Source of the DNA: Edwardsiella anguillarum ET080813
Lineage (GTDB): Bacteria; Pseudomonadota; Gammaproteobacteria; Enterobacterales; Enterobacteriaceae
NCBI RefSeq assembly: GCF_000264765.2
Contig: NZ_CP006664.1
Span: 310,001-374,000 of the forward strand
Direction of reading: 5' to 3'
DNA length: 64,000 nt
The notes beneath the pieces are model-generated. The model made no database searches, was not told the DNA's origin, and saw only the letters and a list, made by a program, of their open reading frames with translations. A program made the translations under genes and the position numbers. Positions 47,913-57,937 of the stretch are shown here, one piece after another. Each line of letters starts with the position of its first letter. Position 1 is the first letter of the stretch.

Positions 47913-48152
47913 GGCGACTCAACAGTGACTTAGCGGATTGCGCGTCCTACGGCTGCAGCGAACAGGCTGGCAGCGGCTTCCCTGACGCACGCGTTGGCAT
48001 ACAGCGCGCCTCACGCAGAGGCACAATGTAAGACCATGATTTAAAAGAGAATCAAATGTAAAATATGACCAATATGGTACACCAGACTCCCCCATATCAC
48101 AATCTGTGTGCTGCGCATGTGTCGCCCCGATCGCAGCTTTCGCCCCCGGGGG
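47913..48152. other. Gap between menF and menD
   Basis: These 240 bases contain no convincing gene. The part at 48030-48110 is AT-rich on a GC-rich background, and may hold a separate menD promoter; no clear -35/-10 pair can be named. Confidence 0.4.
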
Positions 48153-49481
48153 CTACAGGCTCTCCCCCTCCAGCAGCGTGCGCAGACCGGCTGCCTTATT
48201 CTCAATCTCCAACCACTCCTGCTGCGGATCCGAGCCCGCCACGATGCCGGCGCCGGCGTACAGATGGATGCGATCGTCTTCGATCAGCGCCGAGCGCAGC
48301 GCAACCGCAAACTCGGCCTGGGCCAGCGAAAGGTAGCCTGCGGATCCCGCGTACCAGCCGCGCGCAAAGGGTTCATCGCGCATAATAAAATAGCGTGCGG
48401 GCTCACGCGGCAGGCCGGCCACCGCCGCCGTCGGCTGCAGGCGCCGCAGGCATTCGGCGTCATCCTGCTGATTCAACGTAACATGAATGGTGCGCCGCAG
48501 ATGCTGAACCTTACGCAGCGCCACGATCTCCGCCGCCATCACCTCTAGAGTCGGCGCGCCCGCACCGCTGCGCAGGCGCTGACAGATATCGTCGACCACC
48601 AGCAGGTTTTCATGCTGATTCTTGCCATCCTGCATCAGCCAGGCCGCGTTGTCCCGGCGCTGCGCCTCGTTTCCGCCGCGGGCGACGGTACCGGCCAGCG
48701 CTTCGGTCTCCAGCTGCACCCCGATGCGGCGGTACAGCCGCTCCGGCGACGATCCCAAAAATGCGCGGTGCGGCGCCAACGCCAGCATAAAGTGGTAGCA
48801 GCGGTGGTTGACCGCCCGGCTGGCGGCCAGAAACTGCGCCGCGCGCAGTGGCTCACTGAGGGTCAGGGTGGTACAGCGCGCCATCACCACCTTGGCAAAT
48901 TCATTGCGGGCGATCGCCGCCAGCGCCTGGGTCAGCAGCGCGCACCAGGCGTCGTGATCGGGCTGGTGCGCGGCGCTCAGTACCTGGGCCTGTAGGGCAC
49001 CCAGCGGCTGCGGCGGCAGCAGCGCGGCCAGATCGCTCAACGCCCGCGGCAGATCCGCCTGCAGCGACGTCTCGCTGTACAGGTATACCACCAGCTCGGC
49101 CCGATCGCCGCGGCGCAGCAGCGCCAGACGCGGCAAAAACAGCAGGCTCTCCACCTCACCATAGCCCTCCAGCGTCACGCGATCGAAGGCATTCAGCCCC
49201 CAGATCCGCAGATCCGGCTGGCGGTGTCGCCGAATAAACGCCTGCGCCTGCTCGGCATCGCGAAACACCTGCAGCGCCCCACACACCGCGGCCTCTTCCT
49301 CATCGCTGCGGTGGCGCCAGTAAAACTGCGGATACAGCGGCTGGGTCGCCAACCACGCCAGCATCGAATCGCTATCATGCGCCGCAAAGGGCAGCGCCAC
49401 TCTGACCAGTCCCGGACCCTGCTGGGCCGCTTTATGTAGCTGGGGGACAATGCGTTGTATCAGAGCGGTAAAATGGTGCAC
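48153..49481 (-). CDS. menF: Isochorismate synthase MenF
   Basis: This 442-residue chorismate-binding enzyme (E. coli: 431) converts chorismate to isochorismate for menaquinone. Family motifs are EFAKVVMARC, FLGSSPERLYRR, EALAGTVARGG, VHHTLxG-like VHL region replaced by HVTLNQQD, and GWYAGSAGYLSL with GAGIVAGSDPQQEW. It is the first gene of the men run; its promoter should lie in 49482-49621. Confidence 0.95.
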   Translation of the reverse strand: MHHFTALIQRIVPQLHKAAQQGPGLVRVALPFAAHDSDSMLAWLATQPLYPQFYWRHRSDEEEAAVCGALQVFRDAEQAQAFIRRHRQPDLRIWGLNAFDRVTLEGYGEVESLLFLPRLALLRRGDRAELVVYLYSETSLQADLPRALSDLAALLPPQPLGALQAQVLSAAHQPDHDAWCALLTQALAAIARNEFAKVVMARCTTLTLSEPLRAAQFLAASRAVNHRCYHFMLALAPHRAFLGSSPERLYRRIGVQLETEALAGTVARGGNEAQRRDNAAWLMQDGKNQHENLLVVDDICQRLRSGAGAPTLEVMAAEIVALRKVQHLRRTIHVTLNQQDDAECLRRLQPTAAVAGLPREPARYFIMRDEPFARGWYAGSAGYLSLAQAEFAVALRSALIEDDRIHLYAGAGIVAGSDPQQEWLEIENKAAGLRTLLEGESL

Positions 49482-49621
49482 GACAACCTCGGTCGGGGAT
49501 AACAGCGGTTAGGAGAGTGGTGAATTATACGGGGGATTAAAGAGAAAAAAAGCGGATGAAGGTGATATCGCTCTCACTGGCGGACAATCGTTGAAAAAGC
49601 CGCCAGCGAGACGTCCCCGAT

Positions 49622-50125
49622 TTAGCGAACCCCTGCGCCGTCGGTGCGCGCGTCGTCCGGTAACGGCACGCTGCGGCGCCGGCGAGCAGCCAGCCACAGG
49701 CCGCTGTTCTTCATCCCATAGCCAAACAGCAGCCCCAGCAGCAGTGACGGTATCACCAGGCGCCAGTCACCGCCGGCGGCGAAGGTGGCGCAGCAGCCGA
49801 TAAAGGTCCCCGGAACAAAGGAGAGCCAGCGCTGACAGGCCTGAACGCACATCAGAAAGGCCACCGCGCCGGTCAGCCCATACCCCAGCAGCGCCATGTG
49901 CGGCTGCAGCGCGCTGCCGTTGATGATGATCTCCGCCCAGAACACGCCGCTGCACAGGGTGCACAGTGAGATGCCCAGCCCTTTCAGCCCCCCCTGCGGA
50001 CAGGCGAAGTACGCGGTACAGCCCAGGAAACCGGCCCAGACCGATAGCCCGAGGCTGATGGCGACCCATCCCCACACGGCCGACAGAATCCCAGTGGTTA
50101 AGGCAATGGCAAGTAAGACGGGCAT
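49622..50125 (-). CDS. DUF1097 inner-membrane protein (YcdZ-like)
   Basis: This 167-residue protein has about six hydrophobic segments and few charged residues until the basic C-terminus (ARRRRSVPLP). Its size and pattern (GLSVWAGFLGCTAYFACPQGG, read in parts) match the DUF1097 family, including E. coli YcdZ. Function is unknown; transport is possible. The start was set at MPVLLAIALTTG with AGGAGA upstream. Confidence 0.78.
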   Translation of the reverse strand: MPVLLAIALTTGILSAVWGWVAISLGLSVWAGFLGCTAYFACPQGGLKGLGISLCTLCSGVFWAEIIINGSALQPHMALLGYGLTGAVAFLMCVQACQRWLSFVPGTFIGCCATFAAGGDWRLVIPSLLLGLLFGYGMKNSGLWLAARRRRSVPLPDDARTDGAGVR

Positions 50126-50225
50126 CGCAGGCTCTCCTGATACAAAAAGCGTAGTGTAGCGGCGAATGGGCAATATTCATTGATAGACATCACGCCGTCA
50201 TTTGATGATCTTGTGACTATTACAT

Positions 50226-50251
50226 CATAAAGTGATATTAATCACACTTTT
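50226..50251 (+). promoter_or_regulatory. CRP-like site upstream of the C69 dipeptidase gene
   Basis: AGTGA-TATTAA-TCACA (50231-50246) is one mismatch from the CRP core TGTGA-N6-TCACA and is flanked by AA and CTTT. It is centred about 180 bases before the start codon at 50420. The rest of the 294-base gap holds no other clear element. Confidence 0.6.
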
Positions 50252-50419
50252 TGCCGGTTTTATGCGGTTTGTTCGATTCGTTATGCTCGACGGGCGCCGT
50301 GGTCATTTCCGCTTACAAAAGGTAACGCGCTTTTTATTAGCAGGGTTTGTAACTGACGCTAACGCGATCTACTGTGAAGAAGATTTACGAAACAATACTT
50401 ATAACGATTGGAGTCAATT

Positions 50420-51886
50420 ATGAAAACCACTCTGCTTGCGGCAGCGATCGCTACGCTGTGCGTTGGTCAGGCCATGGCCTGTACGACGATACTGGTGGGC
50501 AATCAGGCCACGACCGATGGTTCTTTTATCGCAGCGCGAAATGAAGACTACTCAGCCAATAATGCCAAACATATGGTCATCCACCCGGCGGCCCATAATC
50601 AGCACGGGGTGTTTAAATCCCACGGCAATGACTTTACCTATCCGCTGCCGAAAGAGGCGCTGCGCTACACCGCCATTCACGATTTTGATACCCAGGATAA
50701 ATCAATGGGTGAGGCCGGCTTCAACTCCGCCGGCGTCGGAATGACCGCGACCGAAACCATCTACAACGGGCAGCCGGCGCTGAAGGCCGATCCCTATGTA
50801 GAGAAAACCGGGATCACGGAAGACGCTATCCAGAGCGTGGTGTTGCCGCGTATTCACAGCGCGCGTGAGGGCGTTGAGCTGCTGGGCAAGATCATCGAAC
50901 AGCAGGGCGCCGGTGAAGGCTTTGGCGTCGCCTTCGTCGACCAGCACGATCTGTGGTATTTGGAGACCGGCAGCGGCCACCAGTGGATGGCAACCCGCCT
51001 GCCGGCGGACAAATACCTGGTCTCCGCCAATCAGGGCCGTCTGCGTCAGTATGATCCGAAAGACACCGCAAACTACCTGGGCTCCCCGACCCTGATCAGC
51101 TTTGCCGAACAGCATGGCCTGTACAGCCCGAAAGACGGCGCCTTCGACTTCCACAAAGCCTATTCTCAGGACGTCGAAAACGATGTGACCTATAACTATC
51201 CGCGCGTCTGGACGCTGCAGCACATGTTCAACCCGCAGCTGAAGACCACCATCACCGACGGTAAAAACTTCCCGGTCTTCCTCACCCCGGCCAAGAAAAT
51301 CAGCATTGCCGACGTAGAGCAGGCGCTGCGTAACCATTATCAGGGAACCGCGCACGACCCCTATGCCAACAACAACCCGAAAGAGCCTTACCGCCCGATC
51401 TCCGTATTCCGCACCCAGGAGTCGCACATCCTGCAGGTTCGTCCGAACTTACCCAAAGCGATCGGCGAAGTGGAATACGTCGCCTTCGGGATGTCCGCGC
51501 TGAGTGTCTATGTGCCCTATTATCAGGGCATCGAGCACTATTTGCCGGGCTACGACAAGGGGAGCGATCAGGCCAGCGATGACTCCGTCAACTGGAAGTT
51601 CCGCACGCTGCAAACCCTGGTCATGCAGGATTACAACGCCTATGCGCCTGACGTACAGCGCGCCTACCATCAATTCGAGCAGCAGACGGCCCAGCGTCAG
51701 CAGAGCATGGAGCAAGAATACCTGACGCTCTATAAGTCTCAGCCGAAGAAGGCCCAGCAGCTGCTGCAACAGTTTGAGGATCAGACCATGCAGGACGCAC
51801 TGAAGCTGACCGATCAGCTGACCCGTCAGGTCGTGACCAAAATGACCCATGCCACCGACATGAAGTATCACTTCGAAGGGGCATAA
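50420..51886 (+). CDS. Exported C69-family (Ntn-hydrolase) dipeptidase
   Basis: This 488-residue protein has a Sec signal peptide MKTTLLAAAIATLCVGQAMA followed by Cys21 (CTTILVG), the family nucleophile, so signal-peptide cleavage itself would expose an N-terminal catalytic Cys. The next conserved motif is FIAARNEDY. C69 enzymes (PepD-like) cleave a broad range of dipeptides. The position before the Cys (AMA) is a type I signal-peptidase site, not a good lipobox. The start was chosen at the ATG behind TTGGAG. It is monocistronic, with a strong terminator. Confidence 0.88.
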   Translation: MKTTLLAAAIATLCVGQAMACTTILVGNQATTDGSFIAARNEDYSANNAKHMVIHPAAHNQHGVFKSHGNDFTYPLPKEALRYTAIHDFDTQDKSMGEAGFNSAGVGMTATETIYNGQPALKADPYVEKTGITEDAIQSVVLPRIHSAREGVELLGKIIEQQGAGEGFGVAFVDQHDLWYLETGSGHQWMATRLPADKYLVSANQGRLRQYDPKDTANYLGSPTLISFAEQHGLYSPKDGAFDFHKAYSQDVENDVTYNYPRVWTLQHMFNPQLKTTITDGKNFPVFLTPAKKISIADVEQALRNHYQGTAHDPYANNNPKEPYRPISVFRTQESHILQVRPNLPKAIGEVEYVAFGMSALSVYVPYYQGIEHYLPGYDKGSDQASDDSVNWKFRTLQTLVMQDYNAYAPDVQRAYHQFEQQTAQRQQSMEQEYLTLYKSQPKKAQQLLQQFEDQTMQDALKLTDQLTRQVVTKMTHATDMKYHFEGA

Positions 51887-51905
51887 CGCCAGGCGCTGGC
51901 CATAA

Positions 51906-51937
51906 AAAAACACCCCGCGCTGCGGGGTGTTTGCTTT
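51906..51937 (+). terminator. Terminator of the C69 dipeptidase gene
   Basis: AAACACCCCGC pairs with GCGGGGTGTTT over 11 bases around GCT, then GCTTTT. The A-run on the left lets it also serve the convergent hyb operon. Confidence 0.88.
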
Positions 51938-51946
51938 TATGGACGC

Positions 51947-52459
51947 TTAACCGCGGCGGCTGAACAGCGCTCGCCGGGAAAGATCCACCTCGTGGGTCTC
52001 CGTCACCGGCAGGGAGAGCAGCATGGTCAGCGTATCGCGCATCAGCTGTTCGGCCTGCTCAGCCTCCAGATGGGGATCGAGAGGCGACATCAGCGAACAG
52101 GAGAGCAGCTGTCCGCTCTGCGGCAGCTCTCCGACCATAAAGGTCATGTTGCCGCGCGGCAGCTGCAGCGCCAGACGATCGCCGATCTTACGCGCCGGCC
52201 AGGCCTGATCCGGCCCAGGCAGGATCACCACGCTCAGCATCCACGGCGTCAGCACACAGCCGATCCACTGCCCGTCGAACGGACGCATCACGGCGCTGAC
52301 CGGGATCCCGGCGCGATAGAACGGCAGATCGTGCATTTCGCCCGTGGCGATCTGCTGATACTGCGCGATCAGCTGCGCGGCAGGATCGCTATCGAACCCC
52401 ACGCGCCCGGCGGCCATGCCCTGCTCCGGCGGCTCATCGTGCGGGAACTCACTGTGCAT
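51947..52459 (-). CDS. hybE: Hydrogenase-2 assembly chaperone HybE
   Basis: This 170-residue protein (E. coli: 162) is the chaperone that holds HybO/HybC until Tat export. It matches HybE in the central region (VSAVMRPFDGQWIGCVLTPWM, read in parts) and ends FSRRG. The start at MHSEF overlaps hybD by 11 bases. It is the last gene of the operon here; hybF and hybG do not follow. Confidence 0.92.
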   Translation of the reverse strand: MHSEFPHDEPPEQGMAAGRVGFDSDPAAQLIAQYQQIATGEMHDLPFYRAGIPVSAVMRPFDGQWIGCVLTPWMLSVVILPGPDQAWPARKIGDRLALQLPRGNMTFMVGELPQSGQLLSCSLMSPLDPHLEAEQAEQLMRDTLTMLLSLPVTETHEVDLSRRALFSRRG

Positions 52460-52943
52460 GGATATCCCCCTGGTGCAGGGCCTGAATCCCCTGCTCACGC
52501 AGGATAGCCAGCACCCGGTCCATCGCCACCGGCACCGCGCTGGCGATCGCCGGCGTCAAACCGATGTTCGGCTCCAGCGACTGCGGCTCAATGCCGACCA
52601 ACGTCAGCTTTTTCGGGAACTCGTCCGTCAGGCGCAGCGCCGACAGCACGTCGGCCAGCCCCAGCTGGTGCGGCGAAATTTTACGGCTAAACATCGCCGG
52701 GACCTCGTCGTCGCGCAGCGTGATGACGCTGCCGGGTTCGCTGCCGCTGAGCACGGCGTCCACCACGATCAGGTGATCGCGGCAGGCCAGGTACTCCAGC
52801 AGCTCCATGCCGGCGGTGCCGCCGTCCATCAGCTCGACGTTGGCCGGAAAGCGATAGTCGCGCTGCAGGCGCTCGACGATACGCACGCCGACCGCCTCAT
52901 CGCTGAGCAGCAGGTTTCCAATCCCGAGAATCAGCGTATTCAT
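52449..52943 (-). CDS. hybD: Hydrogenase-2 maturation endopeptidase HybD
   Basis: This 164-residue protease has the same length as E. coli HybD and trims the C-terminus of HybC after nickel insertion. Ni-probing acidic residues lie in LLLSDEAVGVR and VVDAVLSG, and His in KISPHQLGL. The start at MNTLILGIGN overlaps the hybC stop by one base. Confidence 0.96.
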   Translation of the reverse strand: MNTLILGIGNLLLSDEAVGVRIVERLQRDYRFPANVELMDGGTAGMELLEYLACRDHLIVVDAVLSGSEPGSVITLRDDEVPAMFSRKISPHQLGLADVLSALRLTDEFPKKLTLVGIEPQSLEPNIGLTPAIASAVPVAMDRVLAILREQGIQALHQGDIHAQ

Positions 52944-54646
52944 TACAGGATTTTCACCTTGGTGGTTTCGCCATCCAGGGTATTCACCACGTGTACCGCA
53001 CAAGACATGCACGGGTCGAAGGAGTGCACGGTACGCACCACTTCCAGCGGCTTGTTAATGTCGGCGACCGGAGTCCCCACCAGCGCCTGCTCGTACGGGC
53101 CCGGCTCATCCTGGCCGTTGCGCGGGCCGGAGTTCCAGGTTGACGGCACCACTGCCTGGTAGTTGGCGATCTTGCCACCCTTGATGACGATCCAGTGCGA
53201 CAGTGCGCCGCGCGGCGCTTCTTCGAAGCCGACGCCGCGGTACTCTTTGTTCGGGTCGATTTCGGCCGGGATATAGGCCACGTGATCGCCCTTGCCGATA
53301 TTGTCGATCAGCGCCTGCCACTGCATCATCAGGGTATCTTTCAGCACGCAGCAGCGCACCGCGCGGCCAATGATGCGCCCCATGGTGGAGTGCAGCTGTT
53401 CGACCTGCAGCGTCTTGCCGGTCAGCTTCTGGTACAGCCCATTGACTTCGTTGTAATGTTTAACGGTGTCTTCATGCTTGGCTGCCAGCTTCACCAGCAG
53501 ATCGGCCAGCGGACCGACTTCGACCACCTTGCCGTACAGGGTCGGCGATTTCACCCAGGAGTACTTACCGTCCTCCTGCCAGCCGGTGTAGTTCGGCTCG
53601 GTTTTCCCTTCCCACGGCTTCAGGTTAGCGTCATCCTGATACCAGGAGTGCTTGCTGCACTCGGCGATACCGGCGATCAACCACGGATCCTGCTGGCTAT
53701 TGATCGGGCGGTAGTTGGCCATGTCACCGTTTTCGATATAGCCGCCCGGCAGCAGGAAGCTACCGCCGTCGCCGTCGGTCGGCAGCTCCGGCACGCTCAG
53801 GTAGTGCTGAGCGCCGCGGCCCAGCGTCATCCATTCCGGGTAGTTGGCCGCGATGATCGCCGCGTCCACCTTGTACACCTGCTCAATGAAGTCGCCCAGA
53901 CGTTCGATGAACATCTTGACGTACATCAGGCGCTCCAGGTTGAGCACGCTCGGCGCGTTGAGATTGATCGGGTTGGCCACACCGCCGACCGCCAGGTTCT
54001 GGATATGCGGAGACTTACCGCCCAGGATAGCGACGACGCGGTTGGCGTCACGCTGGCACTCCAGCGCCTGCAGGTAGTGGGCGACGGCGATCAGGTTCAC
54101 TTCCGGAGAGAGCTTCATCTCCTTGTGGCCCCAGTAGCCGTTGGCAAAGATCCCCAGCTGGCCGCTGTCGACCAGGTTACGGATCTTCTGCTGTACCTTG
54201 GCGAACTCGCCGGCGCTGTTCAGCTTCCAGGCGGAGACGCCCTGCAGCATCGCCTCACACTTGTTCGGATCGGCTTTCAACGCGGCGGTGATGTCCACCC
54301 AGTCCATCGCCGACAGCTGATAGAAATGCACGATATGGTCGTGAATGCTGTGCGCCGCCAGGATCAGGTTACGGATATACTGCGCGTTCACCGGGACCTT
54401 GGCGCCGACGGCGCTTTCGACCGCGCGGACGGAGGCGATGGCGTGGATGGTGGTACACACGCCGCAGATACGCTGAACGATCATCCAGGCGTCGCGCGGA
54501 TCATTACCCTTAACGATGTCTTCCATCCCGCGCCACATGGTGCCGGATGACCAGGCTTTAGTCACTTTGCCGTTTTCGATCTCGCAGTCAATGCGCAGAT
54601 GGCCCTCGATGCGGGTAATCGGGTCGATAGTAATACGTTGGCTCAT
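52943..54646 (-). CDS. hybC: Hydrogenase-2 large subunit HybC ([NiFe])
   Basis: This 567-residue large subunit (E. coli: 567) carries the [NiFe] active site of the periplasmic uptake hydrogenase. Nickel ligands are in RICGVCTTIHA and DPCMSCAVH; HybD should cut after the His of CAVH, removing a 15-residue tail (VVNTLDGETTKVKIL). It lacks its own signal and is exported with HybO. It overlaps hybB by 4 bases. Confidence 0.98.
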   Translation of the reverse strand: MSQRITIDPITRIEGHLRIDCEIENGKVTKAWSSGTMWRGMEDIVKGNDPRDAWMIVQRICGVCTTIHAIASVRAVESAVGAKVPVNAQYIRNLILAAHSIHDHIVHFYQLSAMDWVDITAALKADPNKCEAMLQGVSAWKLNSAGEFAKVQQKIRNLVDSGQLGIFANGYWGHKEMKLSPEVNLIAVAHYLQALECQRDANRVVAILGGKSPHIQNLAVGGVANPINLNAPSVLNLERLMYVKMFIERLGDFIEQVYKVDAAIIAANYPEWMTLGRGAQHYLSVPELPTDGDGGSFLLPGGYIENGDMANYRPINSQQDPWLIAGIAECSKHSWYQDDANLKPWEGKTEPNYTGWQEDGKYSWVKSPTLYGKVVEVGPLADLLVKLAAKHEDTVKHYNEVNGLYQKLTGKTLQVEQLHSTMGRIIGRAVRCCVLKDTLMMQWQALIDNIGKGDHVAYIPAEIDPNKEYRGVGFEEAPRGALSHWIVIKGGKIANYQAVVPSTWNSGPRNGQDEPGPYEQALVGTPVADINKPLEVVRTVHSFDPCMSCAVHVVNTLDGETTKVKIL

Positions 54647-55833
54647 ACTTTAGCTTTCCCTTGGGCCTGATAACCTTGGTGTTTTAAATGGTCAAGCGCT
54701 GGCAACACCGGCAGCAGCCGGATCAGCAGCAAATAAGCAACGACTTCAATAGCCACAAAGCCCATTGAAATCAGCACCTCTTCAGAGGTTGGAAAATATC
54801 CGTAGCCGTTGCCCGGCACAAAGGCCAGCAACGAGTAGTTCAAGCGCCACAGGGCCGAACCGAGCAGCATGCTCAGCGCGCCGACAAACAGAATGCGCGA
54901 GTCTTTACGGCAGCGCGCAGAGCAGAATGCCAGCAGCGGGAACAGCATCAGCATGGCCTCACACCAGAAGCTGACGGAGTAGCGGTCAAACTGGAACAGG
55001 TAGTGCAGTTTATCATGCATCGCCAGCTCGCCGAAGCGCAGCACCAGGAACAGCAGCAGGAACACCTGGATCACCCGCACCAGCTTGGCAAACAGGGTTT
55101 TCTCATCTGGGCCGCGCCCGCGCAGGCCGGCCTGCACCAGCGAGCCTTCAAAGACCACGATGGAGAAGCCCATGATAAAGGCGGTCAGCAGCGACAGCAG
55201 CGGCAATAGCTCGTAGCTCTGCCACAGCGGATGCACCTTCTTACCGGCGGCGATCATCAGCGAGCCCATGGAGGACTGGTGCATGGTCGGCAGCAGCGCA
55301 CCCAGCGCCAGAATAAAGAACATGACCTTATTCAGGCGTTTCAGCGACACCTTCCAGCCGAAGCGCTCCAGGATAACCGGCGCAAACTCCAGCGCCATCA
55401 CGCCGATATACACCGTCATACAGGCCGCCGTTTCAAACAGCACCGAGGAGGTATTGAAATGCCCCGGGATGTAGAAGTACGGCAGGTTCCAGTAACGGCC
55501 CACATCGATGGTGATGGAGAGGCCGCCGAGGGAGTAGCCGAACAGGCTGGCCAGCAGCGCCGGACGCACCAGCGGGTGGTATTCGCCGCGGTTAAACACG
55601 TACACCGCCCAGGCCAGCGCCCAGCCGCCGCAGGCGAAGCCGGTGCCGATCAGCAGGTCAAACGCGATCCAGATCCCCCACGGATAGCCACCGTTCAGAT
55701 CGGCGACGGAGCCGATACCGAAGATCAAACGCTTCAGGATAAACATCCCGCACAGCAGGATGAACGGGGCCAGCAACACGACGGGCCAGCTTACCAAACG
55801 CCCGCCGAGCGGACTGGCTTTATGATCACTCAT
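54643..55833 (-). CDS. hybB: Hydrogenase-2 membrane subunit HybB (NrfD family)
   Basis: This 396-residue inner-membrane protein has about ten helices and connects the hydrogenase to menaquinone. It matches E. coli HybB nearly residue by residue at [27 protein letters not shown] (read in parts) and [19 protein letters not shown]. The start at [11 protein letters not shown] was chosen by family; it overlaps hybA by 8 bases. Confidence 0.96.
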   Translation of the reverse strand: MSDHKASPLGGRLVSWPVVLLAPFILLCGMFILKRLIFGIGSVADLNGGYPWGIWIAFDLLIGTGFACGGWALAWAVYVFNRGEYHPLVRPALLASLFGYSLGGLSITIDVGRYWNLPYFYIPGHFNTSSVLFETAACMTVYIGVMALEFAPVILERFGWKVSLKRLNKVMFFILALGALLPTMHQSSMGSLMIAAGKKVHPLWQSYELLPLLSLLTAFIMGFSIVVFEGSLVQAGLRGRGPDEKTLFAKLVRVIQVFLLLFLVLRFGELAMHDKLHYLFQFDRYSVSFWCEAMLMLFPLLAFCSARCRKDSRILFVGALSMLLGSALWRLNYSLLAFVPGNGYGYFPTSEEVLISMGFVAIEVVAYLLLIRLLPVLPALDHLKHQGYQAQGKAKV

Positions 55834-56809
55834 TATCATCGTCTCCGTCATGGTGATTCTTGGTATTTCGATAGGTCATTACCGAAAGACCGGCCAGGAC
55901 CACCAGCGGCAGGATCATGCCTTTGTACAACGTATGCTGAATGTGTTCGGAGCGGGCGCCGGTAGACAGCTCATCCAGCTGCGGCATACCCAGCTTGGCA
56001 TAAGGCACGCCCGCCAGAACCAGAACCTGGGTACCGCCCCCCTCTTTCTCGCCATACACGTAAGGCTGATAGTGGGCGACCGGGTGCTGATAGCTGTCAT
56101 TGCTGTGCAGGGTCTGACGCGGGTAGGCATACTCTGCGCCGGGACGCGCGGCGAGACGCTTCTTGGCCTCGGCCAGCAGCTCGTCACGGGTACCGTAGAT
56201 CACCGCACCGGCAGGACACACCTCGACACAGCCCGGCAGTTTACCCTGATCGATACGCTCCAACCCTTTCTGATTACACAGTTCACATTTGTGAATCGCC
56301 CCGAACGGGTTATCGTAATCGTACTTCGGTACGTCGAACGGGCAGGCCACCATGCAGTAGCGACAGCCGGTGCAGACGTCAGGATCGTACATGACGATCC
56401 CGGTGACAGGGTGCTTCTTCAGCGCAGAGACCGGACAAACAGAGACACAGTTAGGATCGACGCAGTGCATGCACTGCTTCTTGATGTAGGCGTAGCCGTT
56501 TTCTACCTGATCCTTATTCACCCCGGTGCCGTCACGCCATACCTGAATTATGTTATTGGTATAGGGCGTCAGCTTATCGTTGTTGGACCAGATCGGATCG
56601 CCGTTCGGGTTCAGCTGATTTTTGTTCAGTCGCTGACACTCCGCGACGCAGGCCTGACAGCCGACGCACAGCGTTGAGTCATACAGCATCCCCACCGCCG
56701 TCGGGATCGGCGGCTTGTTCTCGGCCGCTGCCTGGGCGCTGCCGGAGGCGGCAGTGCCCGCCGCCAGCGCGCCGACAGAGGCGAACTTCAGAAAATTTCG
56801 TCTGTTCAC
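55826..56809 (-). CDS. hybA: Hydrogenase-2 iron-sulfur subunit HybA
   Basis: This 327-residue protein (E. coli: 328) starts with a Tat signal (NRRNFLK) and carries four [4Fe-4S] cluster motifs, e.g. [25 protein letters not shown] and [18 protein letters not shown]-terminal helix ([18 protein letters not shown]) anchors it in the membrane. It passes electrons between HybOC and HybB. Confidence 0.97.
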   Translation of the reverse strand: MNRRNFLKFASVGALAAGTAASGSAQAAAENKPPIPTAVGMLYDSTLCVGCQACVAECQRLNKNQLNPNGDPIWSNNDKLTPYTNNIIQVWRDGTGVNKDQVENGYAYIKKQCMHCVDPNCVSVCPVSALKKHPVTGIVMYDPDVCTGCRYCMVACPFDVPKYDYDNPFGAIHKCELCNQKGLERIDQGKLPGCVEVCPAGAVIYGTRDELLAEAKKRLAARPGAEYAYPRQTLHSNDSYQHPVAHYQPYVYGEKEGGGTQVLVLAGVPYAKLGMPQLDELSTGARSEHIQHTLYKGMILPLVVLAGLSVMTYRNTKNHHDGDDDNE

Positions 56810-56812
56810 GGT

Positions 56813-57937
56813 TTACTCCTCCCGTGAATCGTGTTGATCCGCCTGGTTACGCTTCTGCTGGCGACCCAGCTCACGCACAGCCATCAGGCTCACCCCGGCC
56901 AGGATCCCCAGCGCGCCGCCGATAAGACCGGTGGCCGTCGGCGAGATATGCCCACCCTCTTTGTTATCCACCAGCGGTTTTTCCGCGCGCGGCGTCGGGT
57001 TTTCTACGCTGGAGAGCTGGAAGATCCCCTTGGTAAAGCCGACACCCTGCTCGTTACAGCCGTAGCACGGGTGGCCGATGCCCACCGGCCAGATGCCGCC
57101 GCCGATGTCGCAGAACTCCAGCGTCGAGCAGTTGCCGTAGGTTTCCGGCCCCTTACAGCCGAGGTGATACAGACACCAGCCCTGACGGTGGCCATAGTCA
57201 CCGAACTCTTTGGCGAAGCGGCCTGCGTCGAAGTGCGGGCGACGCTCGCAGTTCTCGTGGATCAGGCGCTCGTAGGCGAACAGCGGACGGTGCTTGCTGT
57301 CCAGCTCCGGCAGCTTGCCATAGGTGATGTAGTAGACCACGGTGGTCAGGAAGTTATGCGGGTTAGGCGGGCAGCCCGGGATATTGATCACCGGACGACC
57401 CAGCGCCTCTTCCAGGCTGACGGCGCCGGTCGGGTTACCGCCGGTAGCCGGAACGCCGCCCCAGGCGGAACAGGAGCCGATAGCGATCACCGCGGCCGCA
57501 TCGGCGGCGGCCTTACGGATCTGATCGACGATAGGCTCGCCGGCCACCATGCAGTACACGCCGCCGTCTTTCAGCGGAATGGAGCCATCCACCACCAGGA
57601 CATATTTGCCCTTGTAGCGCGCCATGGCGTTGTGCAGGTTTTCTTCAACCTGATGACCGAAGGCTGATGACAGTACCTCATGATATTCCAATGAGATGGT
57701 ATTCAGCAGCAGCGTTTCCAGCGTCGGGTGCGTGGAACGCAGCAGGGCCTCGGTACAGCCGGTACACTCCTGGGCACCGATCCAGATAACCGGAGGACGC
57801 TGCGGACTGGTGATCGCTGCCGCCATTTCCGCCGCCGCATTGGAGCTTAACCCTAGTGTGGCGGCCATGCCCGCGCACAGTTTCATAAAGTCACGACGAT
57901 TGATGCCGTGAGCGGATAAAAAAGAATCCTCAACCAT
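56813..57937 (-). CDS. hybO: Hydrogenase-2 small subunit HybO
   Basis: This 374-residue subunit (E. coli: 372) bears the Tat signal INRRDFMKLC, three Fe-S clusters (proximal ligands from QECTGCTEALLR, others in CERRPHFDAGRF and PCYGCNEQG) and a C-terminal anchor helix (TGLIGGALGILAGVSLMAV). It forms the core with HybC. It is the first gene of hybOABCDE, behind a perfect FNR box. Confidence 0.97.
   Translation of the reverse strand: MVEDSFLSAHGINRRDFMKLCAGMAATLGLSSNAAAEMAAAITSPQRPPVIWIGAQECTGCTEALLRSTHPTLETLLLNTISLEYHEVLSSAFGHQVEENLHNAMARYKGKYVLVVDGSIPLKDGGVYCMVAGEPIVDQIRKAAADAAAVIAIGSCSAWGGVPATGGNPTGAVSLEEALGRPVINIPGCPPNPHNFLTTVVYYITYGKLPELDSKHRPLFAYERLIHENCERRPHFDAGRFAKEFGDYGHRQGWCLYHLGCKGPETYGNCSTLEFCDIGGGIWPVGIGHPCYGCNEQGVGFTKGIFQLSSVENPTPRAEKPLVDNKEGGHISPTATGLIGGALGILAGVSLMAVRELGRQQKRNQADQHDSREE

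Noticed and set aside
50232..50423. 63-codon ORF before the C69 dipeptidase
   Set aside because: It begins inside the CRP-like site, has no ribosome site and overlaps the real start.
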